A stretch of DNA of 32,921 nt from Chara braunii. Taxonomy: Eukaryota; Streptophyta; Charophyceae; Charales; Characeae. The translations under genes were made by a program, and so were the position numbers. The notes under the pieces are model-generated. The model had not been told where the DNA came from, did no database searches, and saw only the letters and a list, made by a program, of their open reading frames with translations. Below are positions 18,375 to 29,852 of this stretch, piece by piece. The DNA lies in the NCBI GenBank assembly GCA_003427395.1, contig BFEA01000578.1, positions 23,426 to 56,346 on the forward strand, written 5' to 3'. Position 1 is the stretch's first letter. Each line of letters begins with the position of its first letter.

Positions 18375-18647
18375 GTGGCATCAACAGGCTTGACATGGCT
18401 ACTCACAACGCAATCGCATATAGGCAGTGATAAGGAGGTGATCGTGTCCTACCAAATCTCTTCTGGCCAGTGCAGCTTGCCAAGGGGCTATATTAGCACG
18501 AGATATGGGGAGGCGAACGTGCTCCTCCCGCAGGAAGATGCAGGGGCTGAGTTTGGACTCTACAACGACGGGGTAGCTGGATCAAGGGACTGCGAGAGTA
18601 TAGTGCTACGTGATGGATTCCACGAACTAAGACTTCAGGTGTTTTAA
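18375..18647 (+). CDS. Unassigned 90-codon ORF (doubtful)
   Basis: The ORF starts ATGGCATCAACAGG-like at 18375 within ...GGTGGCATC context and ends in LRLQVF-stop. Its composition is balanced and not low-complexity, but no domain, signal peptide or membrane segment is recognised. No flanking exon is seen. It could be a host exon or a chance ORF; chance is more likely at this length. Confidence 0.1.
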   Translation: MASTGLTWLLTTQSHIGSDKEVIVSYQISSGQCSLPRGYISTRYGEANVLLPQEDAGAEFGLYNDGVAGSRDCESIVLRDGFHELRLQVF

Positions 18648-20225
18648 GGTGACTTCACGCAGTGACGGAATCTCCAGTAATTTTTGAGGCATGACCTATT
18701 TTTGTTCAGCTTGGGTTTTTGGTCTTGTTTTTCTTTTCCTAATATAAAAATTTCTTAAACAAAAATTTCGGATAGTAATTCTGATTTCTTAGTTGATCTC
18801 AATCGGTAGTTCGTGATTTTTCTTGTTGATTTTGCGATCTGGTTTTAGAATTGTTATGGTTTCTCTCATACACAATTGATCGTCGATTTGTTTTTCTGCT
18901 TAGTATTTCCCGATTTACTGTCTGATCGATTTCTTGAACCTTGGGGTTCTGGAAATCAGAGCCGTAAGTCCGTTCGGACATTAGAATCCATTCCCTATTT
19001 TGTTTTCGTATTTGGATTTTTAAATCTTATCAAATCTTATCTTTAATCTTATCTTCAATCTTATCTTCATCTCGATGAATTTCTTGAATTTGATGCTAAA
19101 TTCATGATTCAAACTTTGTTTGCATGACTCATAAAAATTTTAAACTTGGTTTCCCAAATTTTGAAATTTGTATTATGATTTTGTAGATGGAAATCCGGGA
19201 TCTTCTTTAAAATTGAATTTCTTACTCGACGTGGGATTCTTCAAACAATTTTTACTCAAGTAATTAGTCATAGTTTGTTGTTTTTAGCAAGAGAGTCTCA
19301 ACCTGTGATGTTGTGAGATCAGGGTCAGAGGTGTTGGAATGAATATCTCCTTTAGGGTTGAGGTCCCTCCCTGTGAGGGTTACACAAGGTGGGTGGTGTG
19401 ATCTTTGAGAGAGTAGGGGCGATATTGAGGGTTTGTCTTTTTTTGGGCCACGCTGATTTTCGGGTCGGATCAGCTATGGCGGTTGGGGAGAGAGGACAAG
19501 GGGTGCTGATGTCAGCAGGGTGAGAGTTGAGAGGGCTGTTCCGCTCGGGGGGGCTGGGGCAAGAAGGAAGGGGGATCTCTTGCTCTGCGGGGGTATACTT
19601 TAGGGGCTATTGTATGCGATTGAGGGAGCATGAAGGGTATTCTGGGGGCTGTTCTGAGTTGGGGCGGGAAGGCGAGGGGCCGCCTTCCCGAGGAGGCAGT
19701 AAATAAACAGGGGGTTCCCTTTTGGGGGAGAGGAGTAATCCCTTTGGCCCTTGTGACCTCTTTATATGTAACTGAGACCTCAATAAGCGCTGAAGTTTCC
19801 ATGGGGAGAGAGGGTTATTTTTCCCTCTCTTCCCCTCTTCCTGTGGGAATAGTGGGCGTTGGAATGTTCATGTGATTTTTCGGGATTTTTTATGCCTGAT
19901 TTTCCTAATTTTTCTTAATTGAAAAATTCTTCTAAGGTTTGGTGCTGGAGGCAGGGAGTTATGGTGGCTGTGACGGCAGGAGATGACGCACTCTGCGGCG
20001 AAGGGGCTAGCTTGCAGGGTCGTTATAGGGTACAACAGTGGTGGAGATGGCGGCTTCATCGTGGTAAGACTTGCCAGAGTAGGGTTCATGGGGTTTGTTG
20101 GGGGATATCTGCAACCAGTGCATGAAGGAGACGAAAATGAGATCTACAACTATAGTGCTGATTGGTGGCTTGACTGCTATTTGCCTTAGTCTTGAGTCCC
20201 GATGGTTTGCGAGAGACGAGGCCAA
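18648..20225. other. No gene recognised; one weak primer-binding-like motif
   Basis: 18690-19260 is T-rich and resembles intron or LTR leader sequence. TGGAAATCAGAGCC at 18950-18963 resembles the tRNA-iMet primer-binding site, but the adjacent LTR end and any gag ORF are missing. Short LTATCTT repeats occur at 19028-19070. The remainder is G-rich on the plus strand with no ORF of interest. Confidence 0.3.
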
Positions 20226-20995
20226 AACGGCGCTGGGGCTTGGTTGTGCTGCCTTGTAACTCAAGCTGTACGAGGGCATGAGACCTGGTAGAGAGATTTG
20301 GGGAGTTGTCGAGGGTGGAAGGCACTCTAGTGTCTTTTGGTGAGCTGGTGCCTAGACGACGCTGGCCGGAGTCGGGGCGGGTCGCTTTGCCCTGTGGCCT
20401 AGCAGGTGGGGTTTATTTTGGGGTGGTCGTGCCACTCTGTAACCTAGCAGTTGGGGGCATGAGGCCTGGTAGAGATTAGGCATCGGGATATAGGGGTGAG
20501 GCAGGTAAGGGTTGGGCTGCTGAAAGGCCTTAAGGCAGATGTTTTTTTCGTTCTGAATGCTTCTTTGATCCGAGCTTTGGGGGACACAGAATTGCAGTGT
20601 TCTTGTAAAAAAAAAAAAAAAGCCGAAGCCGGTTGATAGCCCCGGTATCTCAAGGATATCTTCAAAAAAAGGTTTGTTTACAGGTGGTTTTGAGAATGCA
20701 ATAGGATTCAGGGGACTTCTAGTAACTCGCTTTAGGCTGTTTGATACTGGTAGATTCATGGATCTGCGGTTGTTCGATGCCAGAACGACGCTGGCCGGTG
20801 CTGGGGTGTCACCCTGTAACCTGCTGACTGCAGGCGCGTGAGGCCTGGTAGAGAGATCTGGGGATGCTTTGCGGTGGGCATTCCAAGGGACAACCAAGGG
20901 TTGCGGTTGGGAAGACGTTGGCCGGAGCTGGGGCGAGTCCTAATCGCTCTGTAACCTAGGTGGGTGGGAGTGTGAGGCCTGGGAGAGCTCGACAG
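20226..20995. repeat. Four diverged copies of a ~100-bp repeat
   Basis: Copies begin near 20227, 20355, 20783 and 20911. Each has ACG(A/G)CGCTGG(CCGG), a G-rich stretch, CTGTAAC(C)TAGC-type sequence, then G-GGGCATGAGGCCTGGTAGAGA and GGGGA. Copies 2 and 3 are separated by about 300 bp. On the minus strand the copies encode related peptides containing L-TRPHAP and LQG, but stops interrupt them. They may be a decayed tandem repeat of a transposon or of a repetitive coding region. Confidence 0.6.
20607..20654 (+). repeat. Poly(A) run followed by a block shared with 28780-28813
   Basis: Fifteen A residues (20607-20621) are followed by GCCGAAGCCGG and GCCCCGGTATCTCAA. The second part recurs at 28780-28813, just upstream of a LINE-tail copy. 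The A-run suggests the scar of a retroposed insertion, but no target duplication was found. Confidence 0.5.
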
Positions 20996-21126
20996 GGAAT
21001 AAGATAATGTTGGATAGTTTTAGAGAGTTTTGTTGGGGAGTCTAGGGGTTTTGAGCATTCCAAAAGAGGTCAGTAGTCATTCATAGTTTTTCAACCTCTC
21101 TTTAATTCTCTTGAATTTCTTCAATA

Positions 21127-21127
<1 letters not shown>
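20996..21127. other. Flank downstream of the LINE-A tail
   Basis: No gene. The sequence directly left of the T-run ends ...TTCTTGAATTTCTTCAATAG; I did not find a duplicate of this at the LINE-A 5' side. Confidence 0.35.
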
Positions 21128-21162
<35 letters not shown>

Positions 21163-21708
21163 CTCCTCTAGTGCTAGTGGTGCTGGTAAGAGCAGACACC
21201 GCTAGCACCTTGCGGAGAGACTCCATCTATTGGTGGGGAGTATCGCCTGCTGGAAAACGGGTCCAGCGTTTCTGATACAGAATAGAACAACTGAATAAGA
21301 AAAACGAAAACTTGACAGAAAAACTAAAAAAAGGTTTGCCAACATTGATTACTCTGGATTTCAAGAGGATTGACTAAGCCAGGTGCAGAAGGGTGTCGCT
21401 GATGACAGTCCTCTCCTATTCGAATATGAAGGTTTCCAGCCGGATTCTGCCTCTTGCTGATGACTATCCTCTCCTTCTCCAATTATGAAGATCTTCAACC
21501 GAGTCTCGCCTCATGGGGAGGAGACGTTGTGGGACCACTAGGGGGCACCAATTGAACCACGCGTCTCACCGCCCTTCTTCACCAACCTGTGGGGCCTTCC
21601 TTCTGCGACCAAAATTGATGGGAATATGATGATAATTGAAAATGTCGTTTAGAGAAAACACTTTCCACGTCTGTCTCACCCTATGACACCTCAGAGACAG
21701 CCTAAGGG
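21128..21708 (-). mobile_element. LINE-A 3' untranslated region and poly(A) tail
   Basis: The plus strand shows 28 T residues at 21128-21155, which is the poly(A) tail of the minus-strand element. Upstream in minus sense lies a hairpin: TGCTAGTGGTG (21171-21181) can pair with CACCGCTAGCA (21197-21207). Then comes the conserved block ending ACGGGTCCAGCG. At 21398-21513 is a 58-bp tandem duplication (GCTGATGAC...CCTCTCCT). The assignment to LINE-A is by contiguity and orientation with ORF2. Copies of its last 100-200 bp occur elsewhere in the window. Confidence 0.6.
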
Positions 21709-24700
21709 CTATACACAAATTTCCAGGGCCAATGGTTGTGGAGGAAAGGGGTCCGAAAATTCTTCCGCAGGTCTCATAGAAATTTCTGGACCTATCTCCA
21801 TCCACTTCCTAAAAGCAGGGCGGTAGTCTCGGGAGGGATTTCTCTCCATGTACTCCACCCTTGTCCCCCTATCTGTGAGCTCACCTCCAGGCCATCTCAC
21901 CTCTGCCACCCATCCGCCTTGAACCCCGCCTAACCAATCCGTAGAGAAATTTGTTATTCATTCCCTAATGTCCTTTTTGTTATGAAGAGTATCAAAAACT
22001 CTTTTGGTTTCTTCCCACTGCCTAGAGACTGAAAGTGTTGTTTAAGGTGTTCGCGCCACTCCTCCCCATCCACCTTCACCTGGTCCAGGACCAGAGTGCA
22101 GCGCTGCCACCTTAGAATCTAGAGCACTGTCCGTCTGGCCAGGTGAAACATGTTACACACAAAGGTGTTATTTTGAAAAGGTGGGAAGTGCCCTAGTAGG
22201 AGAGCTCGCCAGTCCCATGGCCATGGAACTCCAGGGACCATTTGTCTCCAGATCCTATCCCACCACCTCCATATGAGCGTTGTTGATGGACATTGGAGGG
22301 AAATGTGCTCGATTGTCTCCGTTCGTTTCTGTGAGGGAAAATTTTCGATGCAGCGCAATCACCATGGGAGGATCTTGCCCTGTTGTTCCACATCTGTATG
22401 GTCAACCAACCAGTTATTTGTGGGTAAACAGTGGTGTATTATCTGCCACTGGAGTGACGTGATCTTGGCCGGTTTGGTTTTGTAGTCGTGGAACCAACGT
22501 ATGGGGGCCAGGAGCTGCCTGTCTATGTTCAAGGGCCTTTGCCACCTATCACTCACAATATCCTTTAGCCTCCGTTGTGGACGAAGCATCCTGTATGTTG
22601 ATTTCACAAACAGTTTAGATAGCTGTGTATTCTTGCGTGTACCTGCTTTGGGGGGTCTGACGGGGTTCCACACCCATTCATCAGGGTCCAGAGGTAGCCG
22701 TTCAATCGGGGTCCCTGGTTGAAAAGCTCGTCGTTCCTCCCTTTTGTCCTAACCCTCATTCGGTGTAGGCTTCTTTTCTCAACCCACACGAATGGGTCCA
22801 TAATTCCGAAAAGGATATCATTTCCTCTTACCGTATACTTTTCAATCAGAGCATCGTTCGTCCGCACCATGTGCACCAGTCCTACCCAGGCTTTCTCTCC
22901 CACTTCTCCCACCCAATGCCCCTCTCTGAGTGCTCACCCTTTTTGTAGGATAGGTAACAAGGCAACGACAAGGTCTTCAAGGATTTCCTCAAAGGTTGCA
23001 GCAGTGTTGTGGCAATAACGCATCACCGCCTTCAATTGTTCCCGGGGCTTCCAATCCTTCATGTCTTCATCCCAAATATCACCTACTCGCATTACCCCTT
23101 TTTCTACCCAACCCTTCCACGGGGCATCCGAAGCGCAGAGGATTCGACTGTTTGAGTCTGTTACCCAAGTATTTCCGAAAAGGGGCTGCCTTGCCACTTC
23201 CTCCCACCTCTCACGGGTAGTCCTATTTGGAGGGGGGAGCTTCCTCCATATTTTTATCATGCGGCCTCAACAACCGTTGTTTGTCCCCATCGTGCCACGT
23301 GGTTTGCGTGGGACTTTCCAATAACGGTCATCGAGCTAGGATAGGGGATCGATTGATGTGTGGACGACGGGTGCCAGACGTGTGATCTGTTCCATGACCA
23401 AGGGTCTCTAAGGAAGAGGATTATCGAAAATCAATTGGGTGATCCACTGTACGATCAGTGCCTGGTTCTGAATAGAGGGGTCAAAAACGCCCAATCCCCC
23501 TTTAGCTTTGGGCTGTATTACCAAGTCCCAAGCCACCTGGCTGATCGTATTAGTACTTTCGCTGTCCCCTTTCCAGAGAAAAGCCGTCACTTTCCGTTTC
23601 AGGGATTTGAGGGTGGGAACACTCAGTGGCCAAAGTATAGATTTGTACCAGCGGGTTGTCAACACCATGTTGTTAATTACTAAGGTACGTCCAAAGAGTG
23701 ATGTATGTTTGTGATTCCACTGGGACAATTTTTGCAAGGTCGGGGTTGCTAGTCATTCGTCATTTTCCAGCAGGCAGCCTTGAGTTGTTATTTGGACACC
23801 TAAAACTCGAATAGGGGTCTGCGACTCTGCGGGGGTATCGAAGATATGTTCGGTTCTTCCGGTGGGCGTCCTCCTTGGTGGTGGAGCCACCATCCCAGCG
23901 TCTTCTGACCCCAATTGACCGTCATGTCCGATAAGGAGCAAAAAATGGTCATGAGTCGTTTTAATTCCTCCATGTTTTCTTTCGTGGCCTTTACCAGCAC
24001 TGTGGGGTCATCCGCAAATAATGAGCAGACGGGGATCACTTCCTCCGGGATTCCTGCTACGCAGATCCTCTGCAAGTTTCTGTTTTTACGGAGGTTAGCG
24101 GCAAGCGCCTCCACTACTATGATAAAGAGGAACGGGGCTATGAGATCCCCTTGTTATACCGACCTCTCTAACCAGATCTCCGGGGCTAATAGAACATTCA
24201 CCTACACCTGTGTTGTTGCATTCTGGTGCAGAATCTGAACCCATCTTCTGAAGTCTGGTCCAAAGTTGAATTTCCTAAGACACATATCTAGGAAGATCCA
24301 ATCCACATGATCGTAGGCTTTTTCAAAGTCAATGAAGATGATGGCAGCGTTGGATGCAGACTGTTGTGAAAGACTGATGACTTTATTGACCAACAAGATG
24401 TTCTCTTGGATGTTTCTTTTCTGAATAAAGCCCGTTTGGGTTGTGCGGATAATCTCTTCCATTACTGCGATCATTCTGTTACAAGTGCCTTGGAGAGCAT
24501 CTTGCGTACTACCGTTAAGTGTGTCATCGGTCGACAGTTACGAATATTCATTTTGTCTCCCTTCTTGTGGAGTAGAGACAAGACCTCTTGCCCGAGCATT
24601 TTCCCCATTGCTCCGGATTCCCAGACAACCCTGTAGAATGCCATAAGGTCATCGCACAATAAGGGTCACATGGACTCCCAAAATTCCTTAGGGAATCCGT

Positions 24701-26352
24701 CAATGCCCTGAGTTTTTTCCTCATCCATTTGGAGGAGCGCTGACCAGATTTCCTCCTTGCTAACGGGTTTTTCAAGCTTGTCTCTTTGTGTTTGCGTGAG
24801 ACTCTTTTCCATTGGGCGGAGGGAGTCTTCTATGTCAGTCATTCGTCGGGGGTCCTGCGGTTGTGGTACATGTGAAGAAAAAAACTCCCGATAGAAGGTT
24901 CTTGCTATTTTCATACAATGTGCTATGGAGGCCACCAACTCGTCTGTTTAGGATTTAAAAACGATTCGATTACCGTACGTGTGTGCTCTATTGGAAGCCA
25001 AACAAAAAAATTGCGAGTCCATAGTAGCTTCTGTGGTCCATTTAGAGAGTTTGCCTCTAATTCTAGTGCCTTGCCATCTGTGTTGTGCGTATCGTAAAAG
25101 TTGGTCTTTTAGTTGTTGGATGGTAGGCGTGTGGTCGTTGGAATTGTCGTGGGAGACCAGGTTATGAAGTTGTCTATGTATTTCTAATTCATGAGCGTGC
25201 TGTCTTTTTGCCATAAGTTTGGAGAAATCCACATTTTTTTTTGCTAGGAAAAACATGCCATTAGTGAACCATTGAATATCATATTAGATGATACGTTGTT
25301 GCTGCTTCCAATAGGCCCATACATCCCGTATATAAGCCTGGAAGCTAGTGTCTTTCAATAGTGAGGTGTTTAGTTTATAATAACCCGGACCCTGATCCGA
25401 CTTTTTATGAAACGAAAGGATTGCACCACATGTGCTGTGATCTAGACCGGGATAAGGGCTCCGGGGGAGGATTGTTGTGAGACGCAAGACATGCTGTATG
25501 GATTGGGAGATAAGTATAAGGTCGATTCTTGATTTGGAATGTCGCCGGGATCATTGGAGCGAAGGAATGTACAAGTCCTTTCTGCGGGATGGAGGTATCA
25601 AAATGAGTCTATGAGTTCAAGAGACTTGCATAGGTCCGCAATGGTTCGTTCATCCTCCTCTACATAATGTGGATAGTTCCCCTGAGGGTTCCAGCGGTCC
25701 AACCGCCTGTCAGGTGCAACGTTAAAATCGCCTGCAATGACCAGGGGGATACCTGGGGGGGGGAGGGTGCCAAGATGGTAAAAAAAGCATGACCTATCCG
25801 TGGCTGAATTAGGGGCATAGACGCAAATGGCGCAGATCAATTCCACTTCTAACATTCCAAGGACTGAGACCCACCGACCTTGTTCCTCATCTGCTGCCCA
25901 GTGGACCACTTGCAACCGAGAATCGAGAGGGACCCATATGGCGAATCCACAGGAGGCCGATGCGACTGCATGTGCCTGGTATATTTGGTGTGGCCATGCC
26001 ATTTTATGAGCTCTGTGGTGGTTGGTCGGTCCACCGGGTGAGTCTCCTGGTTACAAATGACATCTGGCCATCTGCATCCCCCCACCCCTCGTAAAAGATC
26101 CCAAATTGCCTGGTTTTTAGCACGATTAAAAGATGCCAGACCGTTGACATTCAGCGACCTCAAGTCGAGGTCCGCGTCCTTAAGGGAGTGTCTCCATGCG
26201 GGGTTTTTGTAGTACAGTGTATGGATTCCGTCCATCAGTATCCCGATGTACTCGTCTTTTTCCCAAAGGCGCGGTGCTACACCGTCTGCCAGGGTTTTTG
26301 GGACCAGTCCACTATGTTCAGAAGACCATATCTTAGGATCTTTGAGATACAA
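21709..26352 (-). pseudogene. LINE-A ORF2: APE endonuclease, reverse transcriptase and C-terminal zinc segment (broken)
   Basis: In minus-strand order. Endonuclease: LRSLNVNGL (about 26160), VICNQETH (26050-26073), WVSVLGM and CVYAPN (25815-25830), IAGDFNV (25715-25740), GLDHS (25430-25445); catalytic N, E, D/N and H positions are all visible. Linker 24948-25256. RT: QGIDGFPKEFW (24672-24705), VLSLLHKKGD-NIRNCRPM (24525-24590), motif A AIIFIDFEKAYDHVDW (24295-24345), motif B QGDLIAPFLF with two nearby stops (about 24120-24165), motif C LFADD (24011-24025). Then GRTLVINNMVL, AKGGLGV, RQPLFGN and a zinc-binding-like ETIEHISLQCP (22290-22322). Frames change near 25950, 24470, 23780, 22640 and 21950. 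Full-length layout but inactive. Confidence 0.9.
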
Positions 26353-26570
26353 ATGTAAAGGTCCCGTTCTGGCCAGACGGGACCGGCCTTAAGGCAATGC
26401 AGTAGGAGGTCCATCAAGGCTTTATGATTGTACCAGATGAGACCTGAGTCCTTGTCTTCTTCAAAAAGGAGATATAAGTCCGTGGAGGCGACGCGTGTAG
26501 GTCCTTCGTGTTGGGGAAGGGTTGCAACCACACCTGTAGAGTAGTTTTTGCTAAGTTGAGCTTCCATTTA
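26353..26570 (-). other. LINE-A ORF1/ORF2 junction
   Basis: A minus-strand frame (26277-26567) encodes WYNHKALMDLLLHCLKAGPV and leads into the frame preceding the endonuclease. It may be the N-terminal extension of ORF2; no domain is recognised. Confidence 0.4.
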
Positions 26571-28660
26571 TCATCTGAAATCCCCGTCCCTCAAACTTGG
26601 GAGGGACGAAATGTTGTAAAATCTCCATTCTGTCAACGTGACCCCTCCCGGAGTTGGAGATAGACCGATTTCCATCCTGTCCCCCACCCGTCTCAGGGGA
26701 ATGATTGCAACCCCGTCAGCTTTCGAGAGAGGCTTCTCATATTGCCCTGTCGCAACTAACTGCCTCACCTTTTTTATCCGCTGCACGTCGTCCTCCTCTG
26801 ACAGCCGCTCTTCTCTACTCTCTTCTTGATCCCCCTCTGGTGTTTGCGAGGTTGTCTGGTTCATTGGGGGATGAAATTGCAACATAGTGATATGTCTGAT
26901 TCTTTGAAATATTTCCGACCATGTGATATGAGGGGGGGGGGGCACTTCCAAAGCACCCCTCAGGGTAGGACTGTGGTCTAACATAGCAAATAACTGAACA
27001 TGCACATGGTCCCAGAACTCGAGAGGGGACTTAGGGAATTGAGCCTGTAGCCCCTCCATCAGCCAGTCTGCGATTGCACAAAGTTTTTGCTCCGTGTCCA
27101 TATCCCCGGGTCGGGGGGCACTTCTACCTCCATAGGCTGCGGTCCGAAGGAGTCTACAAAATGGTCTGTGTCCTCCTTTGCTTTTGACTGTATCTGTCCC
27201 TCCTTCCCTTGTGCCCCACTGTCATTTAGGAGGGAAGATTTGACCCCCTTTGTTTCTGTTTGCGCCACTCTCCTCTTCCCCCTTGCTTCTGTCCGTAAGG
27301 GGCACACCCATTTTCTCTTTCCGTGAGCCCCTATTTCCTTAAGGGAGGACGGTTTGTCCCCCTTAAACTCTTGAGAAGCCTCGATGCCCTCTCGAGGTGT
27401 GCCTGGCCTATAGCCACTACCGCTTGGAGGTATGCGGTTGAGATTGTAAAGAGTCGCTGGAGGACCTCTTCCCAAGTAATATCCAACGACGGGCCTTCCT
27501 CCACAAGCTTTTTAACCATAGGACTAGCTTCCAGGGCCGAGGTTAACTGAGTTTGGGCCTGCCCCCAGAAATCCTGCGAGGCATCTGTGAAGTGGAGCTG
27601 CAAACCCCGCAATATCCAGTTCAAAATCAATCCCACTTTCCTCTCTTGGGTATGACAGGGAGGGGATAATGGGTTCTCCTTCCCTACCACCGGGGGGCCC
27701 AGGGCGTTGTTGTACAGGTCCTGAGCCCCATCTACCAAATATGGCTTGTCCTTCTACTGAACTATGTGGCTGGCTACCCCTTGACTTCTCTGCAACTCCA
27801 CTGTGACCGACACCCTAGGCTCGCCATTACCCGAATCCTCAGATGAGAGGTGCTTGAGAATTGCAAATCTGTTCTGGCATTGCTGAATCATCGGGCCTGG
27901 CTCCTGTGATTGAGTTGGCTCGCTTGAGGGACCCGGGCCTTTCTGTACGTGCTGGCTGTTAGTGCCCTGGCCAGCGGTCTTGCCCGGAACCAATGCACTA
28001 TTCCGTATGTAATCTCCCGGAACCAGTGCCCTGGCCACAGTCCTTGCCCGGCTCTGCTCTTGGCTGCTGCAACGAGGTTTTGGTTACGACGGGTGGGAGT
28101 CCGGGAGCTGTAGGTGTGACTCCACTGTTTTGGGTGGTGTCCACGAAGATGGCAGTCTGGCGCTCCAGTCGGGCTCCCCCTTCTGATCCCATGACCAACC
28201 TATAATCTTCCCCTCCTCATCCCTCTTGTCTATATAAACCCACCCCTCATGCCCGGGGTCAACTGTTCTCCAATGTGTACTTCTGAACGGGTCCTGAGTG
28301 AGGCGACCTGTGATTCATGTCTGATTACTCAGGTGGTGGGGGCAGGTAGAATCCGTGAACAGGTGTCCGTATGCCTGGCACTTGAAGCACCACGGCCTCA
28401 GTTTGTGGGCCGTGTGAATTTTAAATTCTCTGTCCCCCACCCGGGACGGGATAATATCATCAAGGGAAAAAGGGGACCCTGGTGGGAGGTCAATTGCCGG
28501 CATCAAATAGTCATCTCGTTTGGCGACATGAGGGGGCAGGGGGTCGATGAAATCGAGAAATAATCAATGTCAAATTTCTCCCCGAAGTCCTGCACAAAGG
28601 CAGCCTGAACCTCAATGGGGATATGACAAAATTCTACCCAAAAGTACTCCGCCATTAGCT
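26571..28660 (-). pseudogene. LINE-A ORF1: gag-like nucleic-acid-binding protein (broken)
   Basis: Minus-strand order. AEYFWVEFCHIPIEVQ and DFGEKFDIDYFS (28545-28640) resemble the DUF4283-type N-terminal domain of plant LINE ORF1. A frameshift near 28540 leads to IDLPPGSPFSLDDIIPSRVG and the zinc knuckle CFKCQAYGHLFTDSTC (about 28341-28388), spacing CX2CX4HX6C rather than the usual X4. A Gly/Pro/Gln-rich linker contains NRFAIL (27854-27871). Two related segments follow: 27331-27738 (GLQLHFTDASQDFWGQ, ITWEEVLQRL) and 26571-27101 (GLQAQFPKSPLEFWDH, ITWSEIFQRI). At least three frame changes. The N-terminus beyond 28660 is uncertain. Confidence 0.8.
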
Positions 28661-28779
28661 GGTCCCTCCTTTCCTCAGGGTGCTGTTGTCGGTGGGGGGG
28701 CCAAGGGTAGAACCGAACCTCGGATCTGTCGCACCTGATTGCTCGCCAAGCGTTCTAAATAGTTCTCAGATCGATTCTC
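28661..28779. other. Probable 5' edge of LINE-A
   Basis: Minus-strand reading continues briefly (HPEERRDQLM before the AEYFW motif) and then has no recognisable sequence. No promoter or 5' boundary can be fixed, so the element may be 5'-truncated here. Confidence 0.35.
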
Positions 28780-28919
28780 AGCCGAAGCCGGGTAATGGCC
28801 CCGGTATCTCAAATGACTTGTGTAACTCTATATGGGACGCTGGGCCCGGTTCCCAGCACGTGCTGCTCCCCACGGATATACTGGAGCATTTGTCCCCAAA
28901 AAAAAAAGGAAAAAAAGAA
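28780..28919 (+). mobile_element. LINE-tail copy 4 with poly(A)
   Basis: The block GGGACGCTGGGCCCGG at 28837 through CTCCCCACGGATATACTGGAGC matches, on the plus strand, the tail of LINE-A read in sense orientation. It ends in an A-rich run (28898-28918, AAAAAAAAAAGGAAAAAAAG). The hairpin block found in other copies is deleted. The preceding 28780-28813 segment is the one shared with 20621-20654. Opposite orientation to LINE-A, so an independent insertion. Confidence 0.7.
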
Positions 28920-29022
28920 GGGTAACCTTCTAGTTACGTGCCAAGTCTATCTATTCCTTGCCAGTCCATCCATTCCTCACACAGTATGGGGTATTGAATC
29001 TCTTTGATACATAAGCCGTATT
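28920..29022. other. Short spacer
   Basis: No feature seen between the poly(A) of copy 4 and the left end of E2. Confidence 0.4.
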
Positions 29023-29296
29023 TTAAACCACCAGTACTTGGCCCAGCTATCGGCCGCGGGCCTTTCCCGTTAACGCGCCGACAACTTCGGGGGTAGGCCA
29101 AGGGAAGGCCCGGTCGCTGCCTGAAGGCCGGGCCCCGGTTCTGTAGGGACGGCACTACAGAGGAAACCAAGAAAGAAAGGGAAAAAAAAATCAAACACAC
29201 AAAAATTAAAAAAGAACAAAAACGAACGGAGAGAGAGAGACGGGAACGCATCTTCCCACGATAGCGGGAAGAGTCATTCCCGTTTCGTTTTTCGAA

Positions 29297-29354
<58 letters not shown>

Positions 29355-29746
29355 GCGAGTTTGCTGCGGCCCTCCGTGCAGGTCGCGGCCCCCTCTCTCT
29401 CTCTCTCTCTCTCGGTCGCTCCACCACTCTTGAAATGTGCAAAACGAGAGTGAATCTTCCGCTAGAACATGGAAAGATACACCGCCATGATTTTTGTTTT
29501 TTGTGCATGTCGAGGTAGTGACTTTGCTTTTTCTTTTTTCCATGTTTTTTAATAATGGATTTCGTCCCGTTTTTCTGTCGTTTCTTTTTGCATATTCTGT
29601 TTTTTTTTTTTTTTTTTTCTCTTCTTTTTCCCGTGTTTTTCTCCGTTTGGCAAGTTAGCGCCCGGTAGATCGAGCCTCGACAAGGCTCGGCATGCTGGTC
29701 GGCTGAGGCTCGGACTTGATAGCTGGGTCAAGTACTGGTGGTTTAA
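29023..29746. mobile_element. Element E2: 716-bp TTAA-flanked inverted-repeat element
   Basis: TTAA at 29023-29026 and 29743-29746 flank ends ACCACCAGTACTTGGCCCAG and CTGGGTCAAGTACTGGTGGT; the inverted repeats extend about 26 bp to GCTATC/GATAGC with one mismatch. The interior holds CG-rich inverted motifs, a (GA)n tract (about 29299-29350), a (CT)n tract (about 29393-29413), the TTCCGCTAGAACATGGAAAG block and right-end CGAGCCT/CTCGG repeats like E1. There is no transposase; it is non-autonomous. TTAA may be target duplication plus element end; E1 supports TTAA as the target. Confidence 0.8.
29299..29350. repeat. (GA)n microsatellite inside E2
   Basis: About 26 GA units uninterrupted. A shorter (CT)n tract lies 40 bp further on, so the two can pair as a large hairpin within E2. 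Confidence 0.95.
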
Positions 29747-29800
29747 TTTCCTAAGACAATTTCGGAGCCAAAGAGTCTTTGATCAAAACATCTCATCACA

Positions 29801-29852
29801 CTTGGACCCGGTTCCAGCGGGTGCAGCTCCCCACTGATAGAATGGAGCCATG
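29801..29852 (+). mobile_element. LINE-tail copy 5 (fragment)
   Basis: TTGGACCCGGTTCCAGCGGG, GCAGCTCCCCACTGATAGAATGGAGCC on the plus strand match the central part of the LINE-A tail in sense orientation. No hairpin block or poly(A) remains. Confidence 0.6.

Noticed and set aside
18950-18963. TGGAAATCAGAGCC as a retrotransposon primer-binding site
   Set aside because: Two changes from the consensus, no LTR boundary and no gag after it. Kept only as a weak note.
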